From Acetobacter orleanensis (lineage in GTDB: Bacteria > Pseudomonadota > Alphaproteobacteria > Acetobacterales > Acetobacteraceae), in contig NZ_LHZV01000061.1 of NCBI RefSeq assembly GCF_001581005.1, positions 1 to 64,000 of the forward strand: 64,000 nt of DNA. Direction: 5' to 3'. Shown here one piece after another: positions 57,587 through 64,000 of this stretch. The notes below the pieces were generated by a model. It saw only the letters and a list, made by a program, of their open reading frames with translations. It had not been told where the DNA came from and made no database searches. Position 1 is the stretch's first letter, and each line of letters starts with the position of its first letter. The position numbers were made by a program, and so were the translations under genes.

Positions 57587-58696
57587 TTATGCGAGAAATT
57601 CCCCCTGTTTTAGTGTGGCGAATTGCGCCTGCGCTCTCAAATCCTGAAAGGGCGCTTCATCTGTTCCGGTCAGGATTACGGATGCACGAAAATCCCGGAC
57701 AATTTCCAGCAGTGAGGCCCGCCGCTTGTGGTCCAGATGTACCAACGGTTCATCCAGCAGCAGGACAGGCGGTGTGCCACGGTAATCTTCCACCAGCCGC
57801 GCATGCGCCAGCACCGTGCCCATCAGAAGGGTTTTTTGCTGGCCCGTGCTGGCTGTGGCCGCCGAAAGGCCGCTTTGCAGGTCAGACAGCTTAAAATCAG
57901 ACCGATGCACCCCTGCCGTAGCCCGTCCGCGCTCCCTGTCCTGCTGCCTGTTTGCCGCAAGCTGGTCACGCAGCCAGTCTTCTACAGTGAGTGCTGGGGC
58001 ATGATGAAGCTGATCAGCAACTTCACACAGCAAGGTAACGTCCACGCCCGGAAAAGCACCGAGGCTTGAGCGGGCAAACAGGCACAGTTGCTGCACCATC
58101 TCGCGTCGGCCAGCCGCAACAGCAACACCGTGTCGCGCCATGGAGGCTTCCAGTCCACTGAGCCATGATGCTTCAGAAAATCGGGTTTGAAGAAGGCGAT
58201 TGCGCTGTGTCATGGCGCGGTCATACGCCAGCAGTTCGCGCGCATGGTGGGGTGTGACAGCCATAACCAGACGGTCCAGAAAGCGCCGCCGACCGGAGGC
58301 GCCTTCACTGAACAGGCGGTCCATCTGCGGGGTAATCCATACGGCGGAGAGCGTGTCCTCCAGCGCGTCACGGTTACGAACCTGCTGACCGTTCAGCAGA
58401 TAGACCCGCCGAGCAGCCTCCCCGGTGCCAGCCATGCCGGTGCCGAGTTCAAGTGCGTCGTCATGCAAAGAAAAACGTGCGGATATTCCCCAGCTTGTCG
58501 CACTGTTCCGGCCCAACTGAGCCAGCGGCGCGCCGCGTAGCCCCCTGCCCGGTGTTAAAAGCGACAAGGATTCAAGCAGATTGGTCTTGCCGCTTCCGTT
58601 CTCTCCGGTGATGACAACCAGAGAGGCATCCGGTGACCACACCAGACGCTCATAATTCCGAAAATCAGAAAGGGTCAGTTTAAGAAGCTGCGCCAC
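57587..58696 (-). CDS. recF: DNA replication and repair protein RecF
   Basis: 369 residues, SMC-like ATPase. Walker A GENGSGKT (31-38), signature region LSAATASTGQQKTLLMG and Walker B PPVLLLDEPLVHLD are all present. Loads RecA at gaps with RecO and RecR. It lies 113 bases after dnaN; a near-palindrome at 58733-58748 is in that gap. Confidence 0.95.
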   Translation of the reverse strand: MAQLLKLTLSDFRNYERLVWSPDASLVVITGENGSGKTNLLESLSLLTPGRGLRGAPLAQLGRNSATSWGISARFSLHDDALELGTGMAGTGEAARRVYLLNGQQVRNRDALEDTLSAVWITPQMDRLFSEGASGRRRFLDRLVMAVTPHHARELLAYDRAMTQRNRLLQTRFSEASWLSGLEASMARHGVAVAAGRREMVQQLCLFARSSLGAFPGVDVTLLCEVADQLHHAPALTVEDWLRDQLAANRQQDRERGRATAGVHRSDFKLSDLQSGLSAATASTGQQKTLLMGTVLAHARLVEDYRGTPPVLLLDEPLVHLDHKRRASLLEIVRDFRASVILTGTDEAPFQDLRAQAQFATLKQGEFLA

Positions 58697-58732
58697 ATTT
58701 TATCCGAGAGGATGTGTCGCTGAGAGAAAGCA

Positions 58733-58748
58733 TTGCTTACGTGAGCAA
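58733..58748. repeat. Near-perfect 16-bp palindrome between dnaN and recF
   Basis: TTGCTTAC (58733-58740) is followed by GTGAGCAA (58741-58748), matching its reverse complement at 7 of 8 positions. It lies 36 bases upstream of the recF start. It is a possible protein-binding site; no function is known from sequence. Confidence 0.45.
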
Positions 58749-58809
58749 GCCCCCTTCCCTACGCCTGTTTCAGCGAAAAAACCGGCGCAGGGCATAGGGG
58801 CAAACGGCC

Positions 58810-59934
58810 TTAAACGCGCATAGGCATCAGCACATACAGTGCTGATGGACTATCAACATCGCGCACAATGGTAGGCGCTGAGTTATCTGAGAACGCGAAT
58901 TCAACGTCTTTTTCGACCTGATCGGTAATGTCGTTCAGATAGCGTGCCTGAAAGCCGATTTCCAGAGCTTCCGCATCGTAGGAAATGCGGCTTTTATCCA
59001 GCTCTTCCGTCGCCATACCCTGTTCCGGGCTACTGGCTGACAGCGTTAGCAGTCCGGGCTCGAGTGCCATTTTGACCGGACGGGAGCGTTCCTGACTGAT
59101 GGCTGCCACACGGGCCACGGCATCGGAAAAGTCTTTCTTTCCAACCCGCAGGATGCGCGTGTTATTCAGGGGAATAACGCGGTCATATTCCGGGAACGTG
59201 CCGTCAATCAGCTTGGAAGTCAGCATGACGGAGCCAGTCGTAAACTGCACGCGGGTTTCCGAGAGAGCGACTTCAATCTCTTCCGGCGCTTCATCAAGCA
59301 GCTTGCGCAGTTCTGCGACTGTTTTGCGCGGAATGATGACGCCGGGCATGGTTTCCGCCCCGGCAGGCAGTGCTGCTTCCACGCGGGCAAGACGGTGGCC
59401 GTCTGTCGCCACGGCGCGGAGTTGTTTGCCGCTGTCTGTATCCGCTGCGTGAAAGAAAATGCCGTTCAGGTAATAACGGGTTTCTTCGGTGGAAATCGCA
59501 AAGCGTGTGCGGTCAATCAGGGAGCGCAGCACAGCGGAGCCGAGCTTGAAGTGGCACGGCAGATCACCCGTCCCCATGGAGGGGAAGTCATCCACGCTCA
59601 GCACGTTCAGGCGGGTGGCGTAGCGGTCGGCACGGAGCAGCAGTGGGCCTTCACTGTCAGCCTGATCCAGCTCCACTTCTACGCTATCAGGCAGTTTGCG
59701 GACAATTTCGTACAGAACCGAAGCCGGGACCGTCGTCGCGCCGTCACGCGTGATGGTGGCCGGAATGTCTTCCACCACCTCAATTTCCATATCGGTCGCT
59801 TTAAGGCTCAGCCGACCGTTTGCCGCCTGAATCAGAACGTTCGCAAGGATGGGTATGGTGTTACGCTTTTCAGCAACACTCTGGATGTGTGCCAAAGCTT
59901 TGAGCAGTATTGCGCGCTCAGCTGAAAATTTCAT
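58810..59934 (-). CDS. dnaN: DNA polymerase III sliding clamp (beta)
   Basis: 374 residues, three repeated clamp domains of about 120. The MKFSAERAILLKALAHIQSVAEKRNTIPILANVLIQA start and the end SPSALYVLMPMRV are typical; MPMR-like residues form the peptide-binding pocket of the clamp. Encircles DNA and tethers polymerase III. It lies between dnaA and recF in the ancestral replication cluster. Confidence 0.97.
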   Translation of the reverse strand: MKFSAERAILLKALAHIQSVAEKRNTIPILANVLIQAANGRLSLKATDMEIEVVEDIPATITRDGATTVPASVLYEIVRKLPDSVEVELDQADSEGPLLLRADRYATRLNVLSVDDFPSMGTGDLPCHFKLGSAVLRSLIDRTRFAISTEETRYYLNGIFFHAADTDSGKQLRAVATDGHRLARVEAALPAGAETMPGVIIPRKTVAELRKLLDEAPEEIEVALSETRVQFTTGSVMLTSKLIDGTFPEYDRVIPLNNTRILRVGKKDFSDAVARVAAISQERSRPVKMALEPGLLTLSASSPEQGMATEELDKSRISYDAEALEIGFQARYLNDITDQVEKDVEFAFSDNSAPTIVRDVDSPSALYVLMPMRV

Positions 59935-60033
59935 CTATGCCTCTTCCCTGCATGACCGGCCCCACGCAGGAATTCAGGCGGGCCGGGATTATCCTGTTGA
60001 AAACTAACAGCCGTAACGGTGCAGTCAATCTCT

Positions 60034-60069
60034 GAATGCCCGTATCCCTGCGTGAGACTGCGGGCATTC
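60034..60069 (-). repeat. Hairpin between dnaA and dnaN
   Basis: GAATGCCCG (60034-60042) and CGGGCATTC (60061-60069) pair perfectly over 9 bases, starting six bases after the dnaA stop on the transcribed strand; inner CGCAG/CTGCG-type segments allow alternative pairing. There is no T-run, so it is more likely an mRNA stability or partial-termination structure that sets the dnaA:dnaN ratio. Confidence 0.5.
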
Positions 60070-60074
60070 CCGGT

Positions 60075-61511
60075 TTAGCTTTCCAGCATCCGGCGCATCA
60101 GTTCGACATCTTCTGCAAAAGCGGGGTCACGCTCCATAAGTTCCGCCACGCGAGAGACGGCGTGCATGACAGTCGTGTGGTCGCGGTTTCCAAATTTGCG
60201 GCCAATTTCTGGCAGAGACCGGCTGGTTAATTGCTTGGCCAGATACATGGCAACCTGCCGTGGGCGGGCAACCGCTCTGGCACGACGGGCTGAAGACATA
60301 TCCGTCAGACGGATATTCCAGTGCTCTGCCACCCGCTTCTGGATTTCTTCAATCGTCACGCGGCGATCATGCGCCTTGAGAATATCGTGCAGGACATCCT
60401 GCGTGGCTTCCAGCGTAACGGGGCGGCCAAACAGATTGGCATGCGCAATCAGGCGGTTCAGCGCACCTTCAAGTTCGCGCACGTTGGATGTGATCTTATG
60501 GGCCAGAAACTCCAGAACCTTGCCCGGTACAACCACGCCGGAGGCTGCGGCCTTGGATTCCAGAATGGAGATGCGCAGTTCAAAAGTCGTGGCGTGAATA
60601 TCCGCCACCATGCCACAGCCCAGCCGGGTGCGTAGACGGTCTTCCAGCCCGGATAGATCGGATGGAGATTTGTCAGCCGACACCACAATCTGCCGTCCAG
60701 CATCAACCAACGCGTTGAAGGTGTGGAAGAATTCTTCCTGCGTGTTGTCCTTGCCGATCAGAAACTGGAGATCATCAATCATCAGGACATCGACGGAGCG
60801 GAGTTGCTCCTTGAATTCCATGGTCGATTGAGACCGGATGGCCGCGATGAAGCGGTACATGAATTTTTCAGCAGACATATAGGCAACGGAGACATTGCCG
60901 CTCTGCACCAGTTCCGCGCCGATGGCATGCATCAGATGCGTTTTGCCCAGACCTACGCCACCATACAGAAACAGCGGATTGAAGCCGACGCTGGAGGGCT
61001 TTTCAGCCACGCGCCGGGCGCAGGCATAGGCAAACTCATTCGGTTTGCCGACCACAAATGTATCGAACGTAAAGCGGGTATCCAACGTGGTGACGAGGTC
61101 ACTCCGCACTTCCGGTGCGCTTCGCGGAGCGTCTTCCACGTCAATGGCGGGAGTAGAGGCGGTCGGGGCATCTTCCGTGACAAGGGCAAGCGGAGGCGCG
61201 ACCGGATCACCCGGACGGGCGACCTGAAGCTCAACACGGCGAATGGCGGGGAGGACCTGATTCCAAAGCTCGCTCAGGCGGTCTCCATACTGGCTACGCA
61301 CCCAGTCACGCAGAAAGCGGGTGGGCAGGAGGAGTGTAATCTCATCACCATCCACAGGCCCCAGCGCGATCTTGGTCAGCCAAGTACGGTATTCAACCTC
61401 CCCGACTTCTCCCTTCAGCCTTGAACAGATCTGTAACCACGATTCCTCAAGAGCCTTGCTGTCTTCAGCTAGGGGGAATGCCCTTTCGTCCTCGTCCACT
61501 CCGATTGTCAT
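60075..61511 (-). CDS. dnaA: Chromosomal replication initiator DnaA
   Basis: 478 residues. Domain I (about 20-90) binds partners, a Pro/Ala-rich domain II (100-140) follows, then the AAA+ domain III with Walker A GGVGLGKT (184-191) and Walker B VLMIDDLQF, and domain IV with the DNA-binding signature around DHTTVMHAVSR. FTFDTFVVGKPNEFAYACARRVAE is the usual domain III start. It binds DnaA boxes to open the origin. It lies downstream of rpsT in the same direction. Confidence 0.98.
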   Translation of the reverse strand: MTIGVDEDERAFPLAEDSKALEESWLQICSRLKGEVGEVEYRTWLTKIALGPVDGDEITLLLPTRFLRDWVRSQYGDRLSELWNQVLPAIRRVELQVARPGDPVAPPLALVTEDAPTASTPAIDVEDAPRSAPEVRSDLVTTLDTRFTFDTFVVGKPNEFAYACARRVAEKPSSVGFNPLFLYGGVGLGKTHLMHAIGAELVQSGNVSVAYMSAEKFMYRFIAAIRSQSTMEFKEQLRSVDVLMIDDLQFLIGKDNTQEEFFHTFNALVDAGRQIVVSADKSPSDLSGLEDRLRTRLGCGMVADIHATTFELRISILESKAAASGVVVPGKVLEFLAHKITSNVRELEGALNRLIAHANLFGRPVTLEATQDVLHDILKAHDRRVTIEEIQKRVAEHWNIRLTDMSSARRARAVARPRQVAMYLAKQLTSRSLPEIGRKFGNRDHTTVMHAVSRVAELMERDPAFAEDVELMRRMLES

Positions 61512-61840
61512 CTACGCTCCCGAGCGGTCATAAACGCGGCCAGCCGCGCATAATTTTCGATAAAGGGACTGTTTGCACAGCCACCGGACAGCCAGCCTTC
61601 CAGCCCGCCTCACTCCCGCCATGACTACGGCGCAGGTGCGCAAAAAAGACGCAGTCCTGAGAGTGGAGGCTAACTGCCAGAACTAAAGCAGGCACGGGGG
61701 TGGAGCAATGAAAATCTCGGCACCCCAGCCCTCATTTCTGTCATGCCAAAGCGCATGCAAAAATAAAGCCGAATCACCCTAGGATGATTCGGCTTTACAG
61801 AACGCATGCTTCAGAAGGCTGCGGATGCAGCCCGAAGGTC
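61512..61840. other. Gap between rpsT and dnaA
   Basis: 329 bases with no supported gene. It holds the rpsT terminator (61759-61796) and presumably the dnaA promoter. I found no good DnaA box and no AT-rich block, so there is no sign that the origin lies here. Confidence 0.65.
61759..61796 (-). terminator. Rho-independent terminator of rpsT
   Basis: AAAGCCGAATCA (61765-61776) and its complement (61785-61796) form a 12-bp stem around an 8-base loop. On the minus strand TTTATTTTT follows. It separates rpsT from dnaA. Confidence 0.92.
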
Positions 61841-62110
61841 TCAGGCGGTTGCCAGAGACTTCACGCGAGCAGACAGGCGGGAGATTTTGCGTGCAACCGT
61901 GTTTGCATGCACAACGCCCTTGATCACGCCGCGCTGCAGTTCCGGCTGAGCAACACGCAGAGCTTCACGTGCTTCTTCATGGTTGCCAGCAGCAATAGCA
62001 GTTTCAACTTTCTTGATGAACGTGCGCATGCGAGATTTGCGGGCTGTGTTACGAGCAGTCCGCTTTGCGGTCTGCCGGATGCGCTTACGCGCTGAAGCGA
62101 TATTCGCCAT
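61841..62110 (-). CDS. rpsT: 30S ribosomal protein S20
   Basis: 89 residues, strongly basic and helical. [36 protein letters not shown] is typical of S20. It binds 16S rRNA early in 30S assembly. It has its own terminator. rpsT next to dnaA is common in alphaproteobacteria. Confidence 0.97.
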   Translation of the reverse strand: MANIASARKRIRQTAKRTARNTARKSRMRTFIKKVETAIAAGNHEEAREALRVAQPELQRGVIKGVVHANTVARKISRLSARVKSLATA

Positions 62111-62189
62111 GAGTTTCTATTTAATCCAGCACAAAAGAAATGGTAGCCACCCGACAATGCCGGGTTGGCTGCAAAGAGTAGCGGTGCTG

Positions 62190-62210
62190 TAATCCACAGC
62201 GGTATCCACA
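62190..62210 (+). promoter_or_regulatory. Two DnaA-box-like 9-mers upstream of rpsT
   Basis: TAATCCACA (62190-62198) and GTATCCACA (62202-62210) each differ from TTATCCACA at one position and repeat with a 12-base step. They lie about 80-100 bases upstream of rpsT. They could be weak DnaA sites; two sites are too few to call an origin. Confidence 0.3.
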
Positions 62211-62242
62211 GTCAAGCCGCTTCCCTCATTATAGAGGTAATT

Positions 62243-63082
62243 TTACCTTATTTTCTGCCGTAAAGGGCAGAAAAAGGTGGAGCGACCGGCCTGCGTTATC
62301 TGTTCAACCCCCATACAGTCCGGCGGGCCGGGGCAGTCCGGGCAAGGCTGGCCCTTGCGCCCATAAACTCGCCATGCATGCTGAAAATACCCTAAACCGC
62401 CTTCTGGCCGGACATAATCTTTCAGGCTTGAACCGCCTGCCGCGATGGCCTCATTCAGCACATCTTTGATGGCCTGAACGAGCCGCTTCGTCTCCTGCGG
62501 TTTCAGGGTGCCAGCCAAGGTCTTCGGATGGATGCCTGCTCGGTATAAGGCTTCACACACATAGATGTTACCAAGCCCGGAGACAATCTTCTGGTCCAGC
62601 AGCGTGGTCTTGATCGGAGATTTCCGCCCCTTGAGAGCGGCGTGGAGCACGGCCCCCGTAAACGCGGGTTCCAGCGGCTCCGGCCCCATGGCGGAGAAAA
62701 ACTTATAACGTTCTTCGTGGGTGGTCGGCACAAGGTCGAGCATTCCGAACCGGCGAGGGTCAACAAACCCGCAACGGCGTCCGTCCTCTGTGAGGAATGT
62801 CACATGCTCATGCAGGGCCGGGGCGATTGGAGAATCGAGAACAATGCGTCCCGACATGCCCAGATGCAGCACGATGGACAGATTATTAGACAACCGGATG
62901 AGAATATATTTTCCGCGACGGCGAAACCCGATGATGGTCTGTCCGGCGACGGATTGCCGAAAATCCGCAGGAATCTGCCATCGCAGATCCGGGCGGCGGA
63001 GAATGACATCGCTGAGTGCGTGGCCTTGCAGGGCGATCTGCATACCGCGCATCACGGTTTCGACTTCAGGGAGTTCCGGCAT
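62243..63082 (-). CDS. mutM: Formamidopyrimidine-DNA glycosylase (Fpg)
   Basis: 279 residues from ATG 63082, giving MPELPEVE, in which the exposed Pro after Met removal is the catalytic nucleophile and E3 assists. K58 (RRGKYI) and the helix-two-turn-helix region are present. Removes 8-oxoguanine. The C-terminal zinc finger is unusual: Cys residues are C247, C250, C256 and C272, and position 275, normally the fourth Cys, is Arg (CPLRQ). The tip R267 in GRSTFF is retained. Confidence 0.95.
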   Translation of the reverse strand: MPELPEVETVMRGMQIALQGHALSDVILRRPDLRWQIPADFRQSVAGQTIIGFRRRGKYILIRLSNNLSIVLHLGMSGRIVLDSPIAPALHEHVTFLTEDGRRCGFVDPRRFGMLDLVPTTHEERYKFFSAMGPEPLEPAFTGAVLHAALKGRKSPIKTTLLDQKIVSGLGNIYVCEALYRAGIHPKTLAGTLKPQETKRLVQAIKDVLNEAIAAGGSSLKDYVRPEGGLGYFQHAWRVYGRKGQPCPDCPGPPDCMGVEQITQAGRSTFFCPLRQKIR

Positions 63083-63111
63083 GAGTGCAAAGTAGGGTAT
63101 AGGGTAACACC

Positions 63112-63897
63112 ATGACCGACAATAGCTTTGCGCTCTCCCCCTCATCTTCCGCTGCGCCGCAGGTGGAAGAAACCGATTTCGGCTTCCGCTCCGTCCGGAA
63201 GGAAGAGAAGAAACCCCTCGTCCGCGCTGTTTTCGACAGCGTTGCGGGTAAGTATGACGTCATGAATGATCTGATGTCTCTGGGGATTCACCGGATCTGG
63301 AAACGTATTTTTGTCACGGAGCTCGGGCCGCAGCCCGGCCTGTCCCTGCTGGATCTGGCGGGCGGCACGGGTGACATCAGCTTTGGCTGGTTGCAGGGCG
63401 GCGGCGGCCCTACCATCATGACCGACATTAACGCCAGCATGCTCTCCATCGGGCGGGACCGTGCGCTGAGCCGGGGTTTCGTCTCTGATCTGTCCTTTGC
63501 TGTGGTTGATGCAGAAGCGATTCCGCTGAAAGACATGTCTGTTGACCGCGTATCCATTGCGTTCGGTCTGAGAAACTGCACCGATAAAATGGCCGTTATT
63601 CGGGAAGCCCGCCGTGTGCTGCGTCCGGGCGGGCGATTCATGTGCCTTGAATTCTCCCGTGTGCAGGTTGCGGCTCTCGCCCCGATTTATGACGCATGGT
63701 CATTCAAGGTCTTGCCGACCATGGGCAGCATGGTGGCGGGAGACCGGGAAAGCTATCAGTATCTAGCGGAAAGCATCCGTACCTTCCCCGATCAAGAAAC
63801 ACTGGCGGACATGTTCCGTGAGGCCGGTCTGTCTCATGTGCGGTATCAGTCTCTCTCAGGCGGGATTGCGGCCATTCACTCTGGCTGGCGTCTCTGA
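63112..63897 (+). CDS. ubiE: Ubiquinone/menaquinone C-methyltransferase UbiE
   Basis: 261 residues. SAM motif [13 protein letters not shown] (80-92), [27 protein letters not shown] and the [19 protein letters not shown] segment are characteristic. Methylates the benzoquinol ring in ubiquinone synthesis, the main quinone in acetic acid bacteria. It is divergent from mutM with 29 bases between the starts. COQ10-like protein (37372-37848) acts on the same quinone. Confidence 0.96.
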   Translation: MTDNSFALSPSSSAAPQVEETDFGFRSVRKEEKKPLVRAVFDSVAGKYDVMNDLMSLGIHRIWKRIFVTELGPQPGLSLLDLAGGTGDISFGWLQGGGGPTIMTDINASMLSIGRDRALSRGFVSDLSFAVVDAEAIPLKDMSVDRVSIAFGLRNCTDKMAVIREARRVLRPGGRFMCLEFSRVQVAALAPIYDAWSFKVLPTMGSMVAGDRESYQYLAESIRTFPDQETLADMFREAGLSHVRYQSLSGGIAAIHSGWRL

Positions 63898-63903
63898 TCC
63901 TTC

Positions 63904-64000
63904 ATGACGGCTGCCCTCCCTCTCCGCTCTGTCCTGCTCATTGTCAGCGGGAGCATCGCGGCTTTTAAAGCGCCGGAACTCATCCGCGCTTTGCAGTCTG
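63904..64000 (+). CDS. coaBC: Coenzyme A biosynthesis bifunctional protein CoaBC (5' part)
   Basis: Only the first 32 codons are present; the gene runs off the right edge. The translation MTAALPLRSVLLIVSGSIAAFKAPELIRALQS matches the flavoprotein start of phosphopantothenoylcysteine decarboxylase (ILLxVSGGIAAYKxxELIRxL). It starts six bases after ubiE. The rest of the fused enzyme cannot be checked. Confidence 0.8.
   Translation, partial: MTAALPLRSVLLIVSGSIAAFKAPELIRALQS

Noticed and set aside
61512-61840. Replication origin next to dnaA
   Set aside because: No good DnaA boxes, no AT-rich unwinding block.

Overview
The window is a 64 kb stretch of a bacterial chromosome that is almost entirely housekeeping genes. 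Protein content and order point to an alphaproteobacterium of the acetic acid bacteria (Acetobacteraceae, probably Acetobacter or a close relative). The evidence is the ppiD-trpEGDC-moaC run, a pyruvate dehydrogenase whose E1-beta carries a lipoyl domain, lipA-coq10 coupling, the LESYM form of the prephenate dehydratase ACT domain, a two-domain glycine-rich cold-shock protein, and moderately high GC. The genus is inference. I see no tRNA or rRNA genes, no insertion sequence or prophage, and no CRISPR array.

Layout. 1-1.4 kb: end of an inositol-monophosphatase gene and an exported SYLF protein. 1.4-8.7 kb, minus strand: a soluble betaine-binding-like protein, a methyltransferase and a YdcF-like protein, followed by fabD-fabG-acpP-fabF-mltG. 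9-10.6 kb: a small unknown gene and an LpxR-like lipid A deacylase. 10.9-19.1 kb: cold-shock protein; smpB-dapA-pheA-kdsB (minus); cytochrome c-hisN-like-serA-comM (plus). 19.1-22.3 kb (minus): an XRE regulator, sseA and metC behind a perfect 20-bp palindrome. 22.4-26.4 kb: AI-2E permease, EEP hydrolase, cardiolipin synthase, yraN and a His-rich exported protein. 26.5-32.9 kb (minus): purB, purC, purS, a Rap1a/Tai-like gene, purQ, purL, bolA, grxD. 33-36.7 kb (plus): terC-like, slt, pgpA, cinA. 36.8-44 kb (minus): pdhA-pdhB-pdhC-lpd, lipA-coq10 and a small exported protein. 44.1-50.7 kb (minus): ppiD-trpE-trpG-trpD-trpC-moaC. 51-54.7 kb (plus): tpiA-secG-pyrG-kdsA. 55-63.1 kb (minus): the replication block mutM, rpsT, dnaA, dnaN, recF, gyrB. 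63.1-64 kb (plus): ubiE and the start of coaBC.

Functional themes: fatty-acid, KDO/lipid A and phospholipid synthesis (fab, kdsA/kdsB, pgpA, cls, lpxR-like); purine, tryptophan, phenylalanine, serine and lysine synthesis; sulfur amino-acid turnover (metC, sseA); the lipoate-dependent pyruvate dehydrogenase together with the enzyme that makes its cofactor (lipA); Fe-S handling (bolA/grxD); and replication initiation. Many neighbours overlap by 1-4 bases, so translational coupling is widespread.

No clearly new multi-gene system stands out. The best candidates for a second look are the palindrome-controlled XRE-sseA-metC module, the signal-less betaine-binding-like protein with its methyltransferase and YdcF partners, a Rap1a/Tai-like exported protein inside the purine operon, a MutM with a rearranged zinc finger, a 7-bp tandem repeat between kdsA and gyrB, and several unexplained inverted repeats in leaders and gaps.
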